This document shows positions 32,806 through 42,257 of a stretch of DNA of 64,000 bases, in pieces. Location: contig NZ_JAMJWG010000006.1 of the NCBI RefSeq assembly GCF_024435355.1, positions 348,708 to 412,707 of the forward strand. Reading direction: 5' to 3'. Numbering within the stretch: the first letter of the stretch is position 1; each line of letters begins with the position of its first letter. A program made the translations under genes and the position numbers. This DNA is from Streptomyces odontomachi (GTDB lineage: Bacteria > Actinomycetota > Actinomycetes > Streptomycetales > Streptomycetaceae). The notes under the pieces were generated by a model. The model did not search any database, had not been told where the DNA came from, and saw only the letters and a list, made by a program, of their open reading frames with translations.

Positions 32806-34992
32806 ATGAGGGTGCTGCTGCTCTACACCCCGCTGACCGATCCGACCGCGCCTTACCACAGCCTCACCTATCTGCGCAGCCACGCCGCCGCGCACGGCTT
32901 CACCGACGTCCACATCCGGGACACCAACGTGGAGGCGTTCCACCACACGCTGCGGCCGGAGCAGCACCGCGCGGTCGTCGCCCGGGCCCGCCGGCGCCGC
33001 GCCCGGCTGTTGTCCTGCCCCGAACCGACGGCGCAGGACCGGCGGGAACTGGCCCTGCTGCTGACCGCCGAGGTCAGCGACCGGCAGGCGCTGCTGGACG
33101 CGGTCGCCACCCTCCAGTCGGCCGAGGACTTCTACGACTACGCGCGCTACCGCGCCGCCGTGGGCCGCATCGAGGCGTGGCTGGGGCTGCTGTCCACACT
33201 CGGTTACCCCGGCCAGTTCCGCGGGTTCGAGCTGCGCGGTGCGCCCCAGTTGGACCTCTCCGACACCCGCACCCTCCGCTCGGAGTCGGTGCTGGCCCGT
33301 GTCAACGCGCCCTTCGCGTCCTACTACGACGAGGTCCTGCTGCCCGAGATCGAGGCGGCGGAGTACGACCTGGTCGGCTTCAACATCACCTACACGGCAC
33401 AGCTGCCGTTCGCGCTGCGGCAGGCGGCACTGCTGCGCGAGCGATGTCCCGGCACCGCGCTGGTCTGCGGCGGCACCGAGGTCTCGGACCTTTGGAAGTA
33501 CAAGGCGAGCGAGCGGACCTACGACGACCTGCTGACCGCCTTCGACGCCTCGGTGATCGGCGAGGGCGAGTCGGGTTTCCTCGCGCTGCTGCGGTCACGC
33601 TCCCGCGGTGGGTGGCCGGACGACGACAGCGTGCGCCTGGCCGCCCGGCACCGCCGGCCCGGGGCCCGCCGCTCCTCCCTCGCACTGCGGGTCGAGCGGC
33701 TGGCAGACCTGACCACCCCCGACTACGGGGGCCTGCCGTGGCACCTGTACCTCTCGCCGCACCGGTTCGTCTACTTCAGCCCGACCCGCGGCTGCTACTG
33801 GAACAAGTGCACGTTCTGCGACTACGGGCTGAACGGCGACGGGCCGACCAGCCCGTGGCGGCAGGACCCCGTCGTGAGGGTCGTCGACCAGGTCGCGGAG
33901 ATCTCCCGGGAGGCACGGTTCGTCTACTTTTCCGTGGACGTGCTCGCGCCCGCGATGATGCTGAGGTTCGCCGAGGCCGTCGTGGAACGCGGCATCGACA
34001 TCAGTTGGGGAGCGGAGATCCGGCTGGAGAAGTACTGGTCGCCACAGAAGTGCGAGGTGCTGCGGCGCAGCGGGTGCGTGGCCGTGTCGGTCGGCTTCGA
34101 GTCGGGCAACGACCGCGTCCTCAAGCTGATCGATAAGGGCGTCACCGTCGAGCAGACCCGCCGAACGGTCCACAACCTCGCCCGGGCGGGCATCGCCGTG
34201 CAGATGATGGGGTTCACCGGCTTCCCCGACGAGTCGGCGGAGGAGGCGCTGGACTCCGTGCGGTTCCTGTCGCAGGTGCGCGAGGATTGGACGTTCGGCG
34301 GCCTCGGCAGCTTCGACCTGACCTCGGGGGCCATCATCGCCAAGGAACCCGAGCGCTTCGGCCTCCGGGACGTGTCGCCGGTGCCGGGTACGGACATCCA
34401 CCGGCTGCTGCGCTACCGGCACGAGGTGGAGTGGTCGGACGAGGAGCACGCCCGGGTCAGGCAGGGCAAACGCGCGCTCCAGAGGGCCGAGTTCGACCGC
34501 CCCTGGGTGGGGGGCACCGACACCCCGCATTCCTACTTCTACCACCGGCGGTACGGCCTGCGGGTGCTCGACGTCATCGCCGACCGGTCCGGCCGGCACC
34601 TGACGGCGCCCGGCCGGTACCTGCTCAACGGGCACCTGGCAGCGCTGCCGCCGGGGTGGACGGTGGACGGCTTCCCCGCCACGGGCACCCCCGCCGTGCG
34701 CCCCACCGCGCCCGATGAGGTGGCCAAGGTGCCGTTCGTCCGCTGCGACGGCGCGGTGTTCGCGCTGCCGAGGGTGCTGGCCGAGAAGCTGCGCACCTAC
34801 GTAGCCGCTCCTCCCTCCGGGGCGCCGGAGTCCGACGGGACGGGCCAGGAGGCAGCCGTGGCGGACCCGGGAGCGGGCCCGACCGGCGCCGGGGCGGTAC
34901 CGGCGTGGCTGGCCAGGGCGCTGGAGGCGGACATCCTGGTACGGGTCGCCGGGCCCCGCGCCCCGGAGTGGCTGGCGGTGGGGGCCGGATGA
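32806..34992 (+). CDS. B12-binding-domain radical SAM enzyme
   Basis: The 728-residue protein has a cobalamin-binding-like domain (about 170-260: YDLVGFNITYTAQLPFALRQA, VCGGTEVS) followed by a radical SAM domain. The cluster motif is C330-x4-C335-x2-C338 (CYWNKCTFC), one residue longer than the canonical spacing. The barrel continues with ISWGAEIRLEK, VSVGFESGNDRVLKLIDKG and MMGFTGFPDE. Such enzymes methylate unactivated carbons or rearrange peptide residues. About 170 N-terminal and 200 C-terminal residues lie outside the core and probably bind the peptide. The ATG lies one base after the previous stop; its stop overlaps the next gene by ATGA. Confidence 0.87.
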   Translation: MRVLLLYTPLTDPTAPYHSLTYLRSHAAAHGFTDVHIRDTNVEAFHHTLRPEQHRAVVARARRRRARLLSCPEPTAQDRRELALLLTAEVSDRQALLDAVATLQSAEDFYDYARYRAAVGRIEAWLGLLSTLGYPGQFRGFELRGAPQLDLSDTRTLRSESVLARVNAPFASYYDEVLLPEIEAAEYDLVGFNITYTAQLPFALRQAALLRERCPGTALVCGGTEVSDLWKYKASERTYDDLLTAFDASVIGEGESGFLALLRSRSRGGWPDDDSVRLAARHRRPGARRSSLALRVERLADLTTPDYGGLPWHLYLSPHRFVYFSPTRGCYWNKCTFCDYGLNGDGPTSPWRQDPVVRVVDQVAEISREARFVYFSVDVLAPAMMLRFAEAVVERGIDISWGAEIRLEKYWSPQKCEVLRRSGCVAVSVGFESGNDRVLKLIDKGVTVEQTRRTVHNLARAGIAVQMMGFTGFPDESAEEALDSVRFLSQVREDWTFGGLGSFDLTSGAIIAKEPERFGLRDVSPVPGTDIHRLLRYRHEVEWSDEEHARVRQGKRALQRAEFDRPWVGGTDTPHSYFYHRRYGLRVLDVIADRSGRHLTAPGRYLLNGHLAALPPGWTVDGFPATGTPAVRPTAPDEVAKVPFVRCDGAVFALPRVLAEKLRTYVAAPPSGAPESDGTGQEAAVADPGAGPTGAGAVPAWLARALEADILVRVAGPRAPEWLAVGAG

Positions 34993-35690
34993 CGGGCGCG
35001 ACGGGAGCTACCGGGATCGGCGCCCGGCGGCCTCGGGTGTTGGTCGGCGCGTGCGGATCGGCCAACGTCCTCAACCTGCCGGCGTACCTGACAACGCTCG
35101 CCCACGCGTGCCAGGCGGAGATCCGGGTGGTCCTCACCGCGAGCGCCGGTGCGTTCCTGCCGGCCGACGCCCTCCGGCTGCTGGTTAGCGAGGTGGCGGG
35201 CCCACAGGACGACCGGCTGGCGCACAACCATGTCTCCTGGGCGCGCTGGGCCGACCTGCTGCTCGTCCTGCCGGCGACCGCTCACACCCTCGCCGCCGCC
35301 GCGCACGGGGTCGCGGACAGCTTCCTGACCACGACGCTACTGGCCCACGAACGGCCCGTCACCTTCTTCCCCAGCATGAACGAGCAGATGCTGAGGAACC
35401 CGGCCGTGCAGCGCAACATCAGGACGGTGCGGGAGGACGGCCACCAGATCGTGCTGCCCCGCCCCGCCCTGTCCTTCGAGGCGGCGAGCGGCACCTACCA
35501 GGACGCGCTGAGCCTGCCCGGCCCGGACGCCGTGGCCCGCTATGCGGGCAAGGCGCTGCGCGCCCGCGCCGCGGCTGATGCCGCCGCCGGGACCGACGCC
35601 GGATACGACGGCGCCGCTGCCGCCGAGGCCGACGCCGGACCCGACGGGGCGCGCCCGGCTCCGGCTCCCGCCGTCGAAGGATCCGCCTGA
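34989..35690 (+). CDS. HFCD flavoprotein, probable peptidyl-cysteine decarboxylase
   Basis: The 233-residue protein has the homo-oligomeric flavin-containing Cys decarboxylase signature: VLVGACGSANVLNL near the N-terminus, active-site His81 in HVSWARWAD, LPATAHT at 94-100 in place of PASANT, and PSMNEQM at 128-134. EpiD, MrsD, CypD and TvaF of this family oxidatively decarboxylate a C-terminal Cys of a peptide to an enethiol. The precursor at 31221 ends in Cys, a direct fit. The Ala/Asp-rich tail after 190 is disordered. CoaC (phosphopantothenoylcysteine decarboxylase) is the alternative but is usually fused to CoaB. Confidence 0.85.
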   Translation: MTGATGATGIGARRPRVLVGACGSANVLNLPAYLTTLAHACQAEIRVVLTASAGAFLPADALRLLVSEVAGPQDDRLAHNHVSWARWADLLLVLPATAHTLAAAAHGVADSFLTTTLLAHERPVTFFPSMNEQMLRNPAVQRNIRTVREDGHQIVLPRPALSFEAASGTYQDALSLPGPDAVARYAGKALRARAAADAAAGTDAGYDGAAAAEADAGPDGARPAPAPAVEGSA

Positions 35691-35840
35691 ACCCGCCGCC
35701 TGAACCGAAGGTGCAACCCCGGCCGGCGGGCTCGCCCGCAGGCCGGGTCAGGTCCCCACGCACGCCGAGGCCCCCCGCACGACGGGCCCCGTCCCCCGCA
35801 CTAACGGTCCCGCCAACGAACGGCCGAAGGAGGAAGCCAC

Positions 35841-37106
35841 GTGCCGCCCGTTGAGACAGCCGCACCGGCGGACACCGCGAAGCCCGCCTACCGCGACGCG
35901 AACGTCCTGCGCTGGCTGACCGCGTACACGGCCTCGGCCGTCGGGGACAGCGTCTACTTCCTCGCGCTGGGCTGGGCGGCCCACCAGATCACCAGTCCTG
36001 CGCAAGTCGGGCTGGTGATGTCCGCCGGTGCCCTGCCGCGTGCGGTCCTGATGCTGGGCGGCGGCCTGGTCTCCGACCGGTTCGGGCTGCGTCGCGTCGT
36101 CATCGCCAGTGACACGGTGCGCTGTCTGACCGTTCTCGCGGTGGCCGCCGCGCTGGCGCTGACGTCGCCCGGGGTATGGCTGTTGCTCGTCGTGGCGCTG
36201 GTCTTCGGCGTGGTCGACGCGGTGTTCATCCCGTCGGTGAGCGCCCTTCCGCCCCGCATCACGCGGCCGTCCCAACTCTCCCGTGTCCAGGGCATGTACG
36301 CCCTCGGGATGCGGCTGGGCGGCACGCTGGGCCCGCCGGCCGCGGGGGTGGCGATGGCGGTGAGCGGTCCGCCCGCCGCGTTCGCCCTCGCGGGCGGGCT
36401 GTTCGCCCTGTCGCTGGCCCTGCTGGTGACGGTGCGGGTCGCCGCCGGGCCGTCCGCCGGCGCCCCGGCCGACGGCCGCCGCGGTCTGGCCGACGGCTTC
36501 CGCTACATCCGCCGCCATCCGCTGATCGGCCCTCTTGCCGCGGGCAGCTTCCTGGTGACCGCGGGAACCAGCGGCCCCCTCAACGTCGGCCTGGTGTTGC
36601 TGGCCGGGGAGCGGGGCTGGGGAGCCGCGGGGGTGGGCTGGATCGTGGGCGCGTTCAGCGGCGGGGCCGGTGCCAGTGCTCTGCTGCTGACCGTGGTGGG
36701 CCGACTGCCCAGGGCCGGGGCCGTGCAGGTCGGCGCGCTGGCCATCGGTGCCGTGGCGGTCGGCGGCCTGGCCGGTACCGGGGCGCTGCCCCTCGCCGCC
36801 GGTCTGGGCGCCGTGTCCGGGCTGGTGTTCGGCGTGGCGGGCGGCCTGACCTCCGCGCTCGTCCAGGCCGCCGCCGAGCCGGCGTTCCTCGGCCGTGTCA
36901 TGTCGGTCATCAGCCTGGCCACCTTCGGCCTCGGGCCCCTCACGTACGCGGTGTTCGGCGCCGCCGTCGGGCTCTGGGGCACCGGACCCGCGTTCCTCGC
37001 CTCCGCGCTGATCACCGCTCTGGGCGCTGCGGTCCGCCTGGCGTCCCCCACCGTTCGCCGTGCCGAACTGCCACGGCCCGGCGGGGCGGACCGACGGGCC
37101 TCCTGA
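35841..37106 (+). CDS. MFS exporter of the RiPP-like cluster
   Basis: The 421-residue protein has about twelve membrane helices. It shows the GLVSDRFGLRRVVIASD loop after helix 2 and a central FRYIRRHPLIG loop between halves, a pattern of the EntS/MFS_3 drug and siderophore exporters. The GTG has a strong AAGGAGGA seven bases upstream, though the gap from the decarboxylase is 150 bp. It is the last gene in the set and probably exports the matured peptide or gives self-resistance. Confidence 0.82.
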   Translation: MPPVETAAPADTAKPAYRDANVLRWLTAYTASAVGDSVYFLALGWAAHQITSPAQVGLVMSAGALPRAVLMLGGGLVSDRFGLRRVVIASDTVRCLTVLAVAAALALTSPGVWLLLVVALVFGVVDAVFIPSVSALPPRITRPSQLSRVQGMYALGMRLGGTLGPPAAGVAMAVSGPPAAFALAGGLFALSLALLVTVRVAAGPSAGAPADGRRGLADGFRYIRRHPLIGPLAAGSFLVTAGTSGPLNVGLVLLAGERGWGAAGVGWIVGAFSGGAGASALLLTVVGRLPRAGAVQVGALAIGAVAVGGLAGTGALPLAAGLGAVSGLVFGVAGGLTSALVQAAAEPAFLGRVMSVISLATFGLGPLTYAVFGAAVGLWGTGPAFLASALITALGAAVRLASPTVRRAELPRPGGADRRAS

Positions 37107-37214
37107 CACCGGAGCAGCCGCCGCAGCCACCCTGACGAGCCGACGCCAGGAACGGCGCGAGACCCCCGGGGACGGAACACGCTCCCGGCCCGCTTCGCGC
37201 GACCACCGGCGCCC

Positions 37215-37655
37215 TCACTGTGACATGGCGATGCGCCCCAGCATCTCCAGGAACCGCTCGCGCTCGGCAGGGCTGAGCGGCGCCAGAAGGGCGTCATTGG
37301 CGCGCCGCGCCACCTCGGCGCACCGTTCGACGACCCGCCGCCCCTCAGTGGTGAGCGTCACCGCGTTCTTGCGGCGATCCGCCGGGTCCGGCGCGCGCAC
37401 CACGAGTCCGGCGTCCTGGAGGTCGTTCAGGATCCCGACCAGGTCCTTGGGGTCGAGCGCGATGCTGCGGCCCAGCTCGGCCTGGGCGACGGGCCCGAGG
37501 TCATGGGTCGCGGCCAGCACCACGTGATGCCACATCCGCACCCCTTCCGCCGCCAGCGCCTCGGCGACCAGGCCGCGACCGCGCGCGGCCGCCCGGCCGA
37601 GGAGCCAGCTGGGCAGGGTTCGGATGCTGCGCGGCGCGGGCGGGGTGACGGGCAT
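37215..37655 (-). CDS. MarR-family transcriptional regulator
   Basis: The 146-residue protein has the MarR winged helix: LGRSIALDPKDLVGILNDLQDAGLVVR followed by the wing PDPADRRKNAVTLTTEGRRV (with DxRxxxxxLT). The ATG at 37655 was taken because a GGAAGG ribosome site precedes it and the length fits the family. It is divergent to the quinone-oxidoreductase-like gene across a 187-bp gap and probably represses that gene, responding to a small phenolic or oxidant. Confidence 0.85.
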   Translation of the reverse strand: MPVTPPAPRSIRTLPSWLLGRAAARGRGLVAEALAAEGVRMWHHVVLAATHDLGPVAQAELGRSIALDPKDLVGILNDLQDAGLVVRAPDPADRRKNAVTLTTEGRRVVERCAEVARRANDALLAPLSPAERERFLEMLGRIAMSQ

Positions 37656-37800
37656 ACGACGGCACCTTCCAGGGACCGGGGAGACGACGAGAGCGAAGAA
37701 GTCGTGACCAAAACCGTTGGACTCCCCCATGATTCCATGCTTGTATAAGCCTCCCAGATCGTTGGGAACTCCAATGATTTGTGAAACCCATGCACGTGTG

Positions 37801-37818
37801 GATCCGCACGTACGGATC
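37801..37818. promoter_or_regulatory. Palindrome between marR-type and oxidoreductase genes
   Basis: GATCCG-CACGTA-CGGATC is an 18-bp inverted repeat with six-base arms, 25 bases before the oxidoreductase ATG, a good place for a MarR operator. Confidence 0.45.
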
Positions 37819-37842
37819 GGATCCAACTCCCGGGAGGTGCGG

Positions 37843-38760
37843 ATGCGTCGCATCCGGTACGCAAAGCCAGGTGGCCCCCTACTGGCCGAGGAGGTTCCCG
37901 CACCCTCCCCCGGCCCCGGCGAGCTACTGGTGCGCACCGAGGCGATCGGCGTGACGCTGCCCGTGGTGCGTAAGGTCCGCGAGGCCGCCGAACCGATCCC
38001 GCTCGGCGGCGAGATCGCGGGCGAGGTGACGGAGGTGGGCGAGGGCGTGACCGCGTTCGCACCCGGCGAGCGGGTCACCGGCCTCTGCTTCGGCCACGGC
38101 TACGCCGACCACGCCCTGCTGCACACCTCCATGGCGACCCCGGTGCCACCCGGCGCGTCCGCCGTCGACGCGGTCGCCCTGGTCCGCAGCGGTCTGGTGG
38201 CCCTCGGCGCGCTCAGCGCAGCACGCCCCCAGCCGGGCGAGACGGCGCTCGTCACCGCGGCGGCCAGCGGCGTGGGACACCTCGCCGTGCAGCTGGCCCG
38301 AGCGCACGGCGCGGCCCGTGTCGTCGCGGCCGTCTCCGACGCGGCCAAGGCCCCGTTCCTGCACGATCTCGGCGCCGACGAGGTCGTGACGTATGCGGAG
38401 GAGTCCTGGGGCGAGCCGGCCGACTACGCCCTCGACGCGGTCGGCGGCGAGTTGCTGGGCCCGGCACTCGCCGCCCTGGCACCCGGCGGGCGGCTCGTCG
38501 CCTACAGCTCGGGCGGCGGCACCGTCCAGGCGTACGACCTGCTGGTCGGCGCCAAGACGGTGACAGGCTTTCAGATGGCGCGCATCGCACGCGAGGAGCC
38601 CGCACGGTACGAGGCGTGGCGCGGCGAGCTGTGGCGGTTGTTCTTCGACGGCACGCTACGGCCCAGGGTGCACGGGCAGTTCGCGTTGACCGACGCGGCG
38701 GCGGCACACGCGGCCATCGAGTCACGCGGCAACCTCGGCAAAGTCGTCCTCATCCCGTGA
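37843..38760 (+). CDS. Quinone oxidoreductase-like, zinc-independent MDR protein
   Basis: The 305-residue protein is a medium-chain reductase without zinc ligands. It has an N-terminal GroES-like fold (GELLVRTEAIGVTLPVV) and an NADPH site (ALVTAAASGVGHLAVQLARAHGA). It matches the NADPH:quinone reductase (QOR) group that reduces quinones or enals. The ATG follows GGGAGG. It is divergent to the MarR gene, a frequent pairing for electrophile or quinone stress responses. Confidence 0.87.
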   Translation: MRRIRYAKPGGPLLAEEVPAPSPGPGELLVRTEAIGVTLPVVRKVREAAEPIPLGGEIAGEVTEVGEGVTAFAPGERVTGLCFGHGYADHALLHTSMATPVPPGASAVDAVALVRSGLVALGALSAARPQPGETALVTAAASGVGHLAVQLARAHGAARVVAAVSDAAKAPFLHDLGADEVVTYAEESWGEPADYALDAVGGELLGPALAALAPGGRLVAYSSGGGTVQAYDLLVGAKTVTGFQMARIAREEPARYEAWRGELWRLFFDGTLRPRVHGQFALTDAAAAHAAIESRGNLGKVVLIP

Positions 38761-38946
38761 CCCACCCCTCTGCTCCACGCCGCGCACCGCCCCACGCCCA
38801 CCACCGGACGCAAACCCCGCACGCCTGTCCGCGCCCTGACACCCCCTCGGCTCCCGGACGCCACCAGAGACGATCCCGCTTCGCACCGCGCGCTCCTTGT
38901 GGGGGCGCTCCCGCACCCGTAGCGTTTGTTCTTATGAATGTCGGAC

Positions 38947-38967
38947 GTGGGATGTCCAACGTCCCAC
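38947..38967. promoter_or_regulatory. Inverted and direct repeats upstream of the sialidase
   Basis: GTGGGA-N9-TCCCAC at 38947-38967 is followed by repeated GGATGT words at about 38971 and 38988. A TATGAAT -10 candidate is near 38933. This cluster of short repeats is a likely operator for the sialidase gene. Confidence 0.4.
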
Positions 38968-39014
38968 GCTCGGATGTTCAGATGCCCGGATGTCACCAAG
39001 GCAGGAGTCGCACC

Positions 39015-40982
39015 ATGCCGTCCAGTCTCCGTGCACGTCTGAGATCCTCCCGGGCCGGAGGCCCCAGGGGGCTGCCGAAGGTCGCGGCCTTCGCGCGGGC
39101 CCGCAGACCTGCGAAAGGGATCGCGCTCCTGGTCACCGCGTTCGCCGCCACCGTCGCTGTGGCCACCGCGCCGGCGGCCGGCCTGCCCCGGCAGGCCGCG
39201 GACGCCGCCGACTTCACGCAGCAGGTGCTCTTCAAGGCCTCCCAGGACCCGGGCTACGCGTGCTTCCGCATCCCGGCGGTCGTACGGACCAACGCCGGCA
39301 CCCTGCTCGCCTTCGCCGAGGGCCGGGTGCACGACTGCGGTGACGCCGGCGACATCGACATCGTCGTCAAGCGCTCCACGGACGGCGGGCGCACCTGGAG
39401 CCCGCTGTCGGTGGTCAACCACGGAGGCGGCGACACGCACGGCAACCCGGCGCCCGTCGTGGACCGCAGGACCGGCCGGATCCTGGTCGCCGAGACGTAC
39501 AACCCCGGCCGCACCGACGGCAAGAGCTGCGACGTGCCCTGCGACCGCACCCCGCACCTTCAGTCCAGCGACGACGACGGCCTGACCTGGTCGCAGCCGC
39601 GCGACCTGAGCAGCGAGATCCTGCCCGCGAACTGGAACTCCTGGTACGCCACCGGCCCGGTGCACGGCATCCAGCTCACCCACGGCAGGCACCGCGGCCG
39701 GCTGCTCTTCGCCGTCAACACCGAGACCTGGGACGGCAGCCGGGTCACAGCGAACAACGCGGCGCTCATCGTCAGCGACGACGACGGCGGGCACTGGCGG
39801 ATCGGCGCACACGACTCCTGGCCCATCGCCGGCGACGGAACGTTCCGTCAGAAGCCGTCGGAGATGACGCTCGCCGAGCGCGCGGACGGGACCGTCTACG
39901 TCAGCGGTCGCGAGCAGGACGGCAGCGACCTGGGCCACCGCACCGAGGCGGTCAGCCGGGACGGCGGCGACAGCTTCGTCGCACCGTTCCGCGCGATCCC
40001 CGACCTGTACGCGCCGATGGTGCAGGGCGCGATCCTGAACGTGGGCGGTGACCACCTGCTGATGTCCTGCCCGGCCGACCCCGACCGGCGCAGGACCATG
40101 ATGATCCGCTCCTCCTGGGACGGCGGCCGCACCTGGGACGCCGTCGACCGCGGCAGCACCGTCACCACCGACTGGTCCGGCTACTCCGACCTGGTCCAGG
40201 CCGATTCCCGGACGGTCGGCCTGGAGTACGAGGGCGGGGCGGTCGACGCCCGCGACGAGATCCGCTTCGCACGCTTCACCGGGGACTGGCTCGCCGACCG
40301 GCACGGCGGCTACCCCACGACCACCGACGGGGTCCGGCGCGCACCGGGCGCCCAGGTGCTCGGCGGGCCCGAGGAGACGTCCGGGGTGTTCGGTGACGCG
40401 CTCGCCTTCGACGGCAAGGACGACGCGGTGCGGTTGCCGTACCGGGAGGAGCTGCGGCTGGGCAGCAAGGACTTCACGGCGTCCCTGTGGTTCCGCTACA
40501 CCGCCACCACCGGAGAACAGCCGTTGCTGTGGATGGGCGGCATCGGCGACACCCAACCGCAGGTGTGGCTGCGCGCCGAGCCCGCTTCGCACCGCATCAC
40601 CGGGCTGATCACCACCCGCGACGGTGCCGCGAAGCCCGCCACGGCCTACCTGCGCACCACGGCCGCCCACAACGACGGGCGCTGGCACCACCTCGCCCTG
40701 CGCCGCAGCGCCGGCACGCTCACGCTGAGCGTGGACGGCACCGCGGTGAGCGGCCCGGACGTGCCGGGCTCGGTGAGCCGCAACTCGCCCTTCGGGATCC
40801 ACATCGGGCAGCGGATGGACAGCAGGGCGTTCTTCACCGGCGCGCTCGACGACGTGCGCGTCTACGACCGTGCCCTGGACGACACCGAGCTGGCCGCGCT
40901 GGGCTCACCGCTGGACCACCGCGGGCAGGACCGGGACCTGGTGTTCTGGCTGCCGCTCGACCGGGTCAGCGGACGGCGCTGA
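39015..40982 (+). CDS. Secreted exo-alpha-sialidase (GH33) with LamG-like C-terminal domain
   Basis: The 655-residue protein has a long twin-region signal peptide (basic start, hydrophobic ALLVTAFAATVAVATAPAA). The catalytic beta-propeller has FRIP at 84-87 and several Asp boxes: STDGGRTW, SSDDDGLTW, SDDDGGHW and SWDGGRTW. GH33 enzymes release terminal sialic acids with a Tyr nucleophile. From about 440 on, a LamG/concanavalin-like domain (DALAFDGKDDAVRLP...ALDDVRVYDRALDDTE) probably binds glycans. The start follows AGGAG. The gene overlaps the convergent transporter gene by 17 bases at its end. Confidence 0.9.
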   Translation: MPSSLRARLRSSRAGGPRGLPKVAAFARARRPAKGIALLVTAFAATVAVATAPAAGLPRQAADAADFTQQVLFKASQDPGYACFRIPAVVRTNAGTLLAFAEGRVHDCGDAGDIDIVVKRSTDGGRTWSPLSVVNHGGGDTHGNPAPVVDRRTGRILVAETYNPGRTDGKSCDVPCDRTPHLQSSDDDGLTWSQPRDLSSEILPANWNSWYATGPVHGIQLTHGRHRGRLLFAVNTETWDGSRVTANNAALIVSDDDGGHWRIGAHDSWPIAGDGTFRQKPSEMTLAERADGTVYVSGREQDGSDLGHRTEAVSRDGGDSFVAPFRAIPDLYAPMVQGAILNVGGDHLLMSCPADPDRRRTMMIRSSWDGGRTWDAVDRGSTVTTDWSGYSDLVQADSRTVGLEYEGGAVDARDEIRFARFTGDWLADRHGGYPTTTDGVRRAPGAQVLGGPEETSGVFGDALAFDGKDDAVRLPYREELRLGSKDFTASLWFRYTATTGEQPLLWMGGIGDTQPQVWLRAEPASHRITGLITTRDGAAKPATAYLRTTAAHNDGRWHHLALRRSAGTLTLSVDGTAVSGPDVPGSVSRNSPFGIHIGQRMDSRAFFTGALDDVRVYDRALDDTELAALGSPLDHRGQDRDLVFWLPLDRVSGRR

Positions 40983-42039
40983 CCCGGACCGCGTCCTCGG
41001 CGTCCTCGGCCGGCGTCCTGGGGCCCGCCACCGGGTCCCGGGGCGCCGGCTGCGCGGGCTCCGTGTCACGGGCCCGGCGCCGGGCCAGCACGGCACACAC
41101 CATCAGCTGCATCTGGTGGAAGAGCATCAGCGGCAGCACCGCCAGCGACGCCTGCGCGCCGAACAGCACGCTCGCCATGGGCAACCCGGCGGCCAGCGAC
41201 TTCTTCGACCCGGCGAACTGGATCGCGATCCGGTCCGCACGCCCGAAGCCGAGCCGCCGGGCCCCGTACCAGGTGAGGGCCAGCATGGCGGCGAGCAGCA
41301 CCGCCTCGACGGCGAGCAGCGCGACGAGCCGGCCCCAGGTGACCTGGTGCCAGATGCCGCGCACCATGCCCTCGCTGAACGCGGTGTAGACCACCAGCAG
41401 GATCGAGCCGCGGTCCACCAGGCCCAGGACCCTCTTGTGCCGCAGCACGAACCCGCCCAGCCAGCGCCGCAGCACCTGCCCGGCCACGAACGGCACCAGC
41501 AACTGGAGCACGATCTGGGCCACCGCAGCCCCGGAGAACCCGCCGGCGCCCTCCGCCCCACCGCCCAGCAGCACGGCGACGAGCAGCGGGGTCACCACGA
41601 TGCCCACCAGCGAGGAGAAGGAGCCCGCGCAGATCGCTGCGGAGACGTTGCCGCGCGCGATCGAGGTGAAGGCGATCGACGACTGGATCGTCGAAGGCAC
41701 CAGCGTCAGGAACAGGAACCCGCTGTACAGGGCGGGGGTGAGCAGCACCGGCACCAGCCCGCGCGCGGCCATGCCGAGCACCGGGAAGAGCACGAACGTG
41801 CAGGCCAGTACGGTGATGTGGAGCCGCCAGTGGGCCAGCCCCGCCATCGCTTCGCGGGTGGACAGGCGTACCCCGTAGAGGAAGAAGAGCAGCGCCACCG
41901 CCGCGGTCGAGGTGTCGGTGGCAGCCGTCGCCGCCACACCCCGGGCCGGGAGCAGTGCCGCCACACCGACCGTGGCGAGCAGAAGCAGGATGAACGGGTC
42001 GACCGGTAGCCGGGACGGCCAGGTCAGGCGCTTACGCAT
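40966..42039 (-). CDS. Bile acid:sodium symporter (BASS) family transporter
   Basis: The 357-residue protein has about nine to ten membrane segments, with family signatures ALLFFLYGVRLS in helix 2, LVPSTIQSSIAFTSIARGN in the first core repeat and FAGSKKSLAAGLPMASVLF in the second. The YfeH/ASBT7-like branch moves organic anions with sodium. The ATG at 42039 follows GAGGAG closely; a frame start at 42075 lacks a ribosome site. It is divergent to a LysR gene, which probably controls it. The C-terminal 45 residues are hydrophilic. Confidence 0.87.
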   Translation of the reverse strand: MRKRLTWPSRLPVDPFILLLLATVGVAALLPARGVAATAATDTSTAAVALLFFLYGVRLSTREAMAGLAHWRLHITVLACTFVLFPVLGMAARGLVPVLLTPALYSGFLFLTLVPSTIQSSIAFTSIARGNVSAAICAGSFSSLVGIVVTPLLVAVLLGGGAEGAGGFSGAAVAQIVLQLLVPFVAGQVLRRWLGGFVLRHKRVLGLVDRGSILLVVYTAFSEGMVRGIWHQVTWGRLVALLAVEAVLLAAMLALTWYGARRLGFGRADRIAIQFAGSKKSLAAGLPMASVLFGAQASLAVLPLMLFHQMQLMVCAVLARRRARDTEPAQPAPRDPVAGPRTPAEDAEDAVRVSAVR

Positions 42040-42257
42040 GCGCTCCTCATGAACGAGATCGGTGTGCTGCGGCACGGGCGGCGGTGAGCCACCGGGCGGG
42101 CACGCAACGTGCCCGTTCCATCATCCTCCTCACCCTCATGATCGGGAATCCTGCATACGGAACTCACTGTGATCGCACATCGTGATAGGCGTCGTGCTGG
42201 GCGATCCGACGTCGCCGGGCAGACGGGAGTTTGACGACAGGGCCTAGGGTCAGGAGC

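Noticed and set aside
34989..35690. CoaC of coenzyme A synthesis
   Set aside because: It lacks a fused CoaB domain and lies in tight translational coupling with radical SAM maturases and a Cys-ended precursor; kept only as an alternative.
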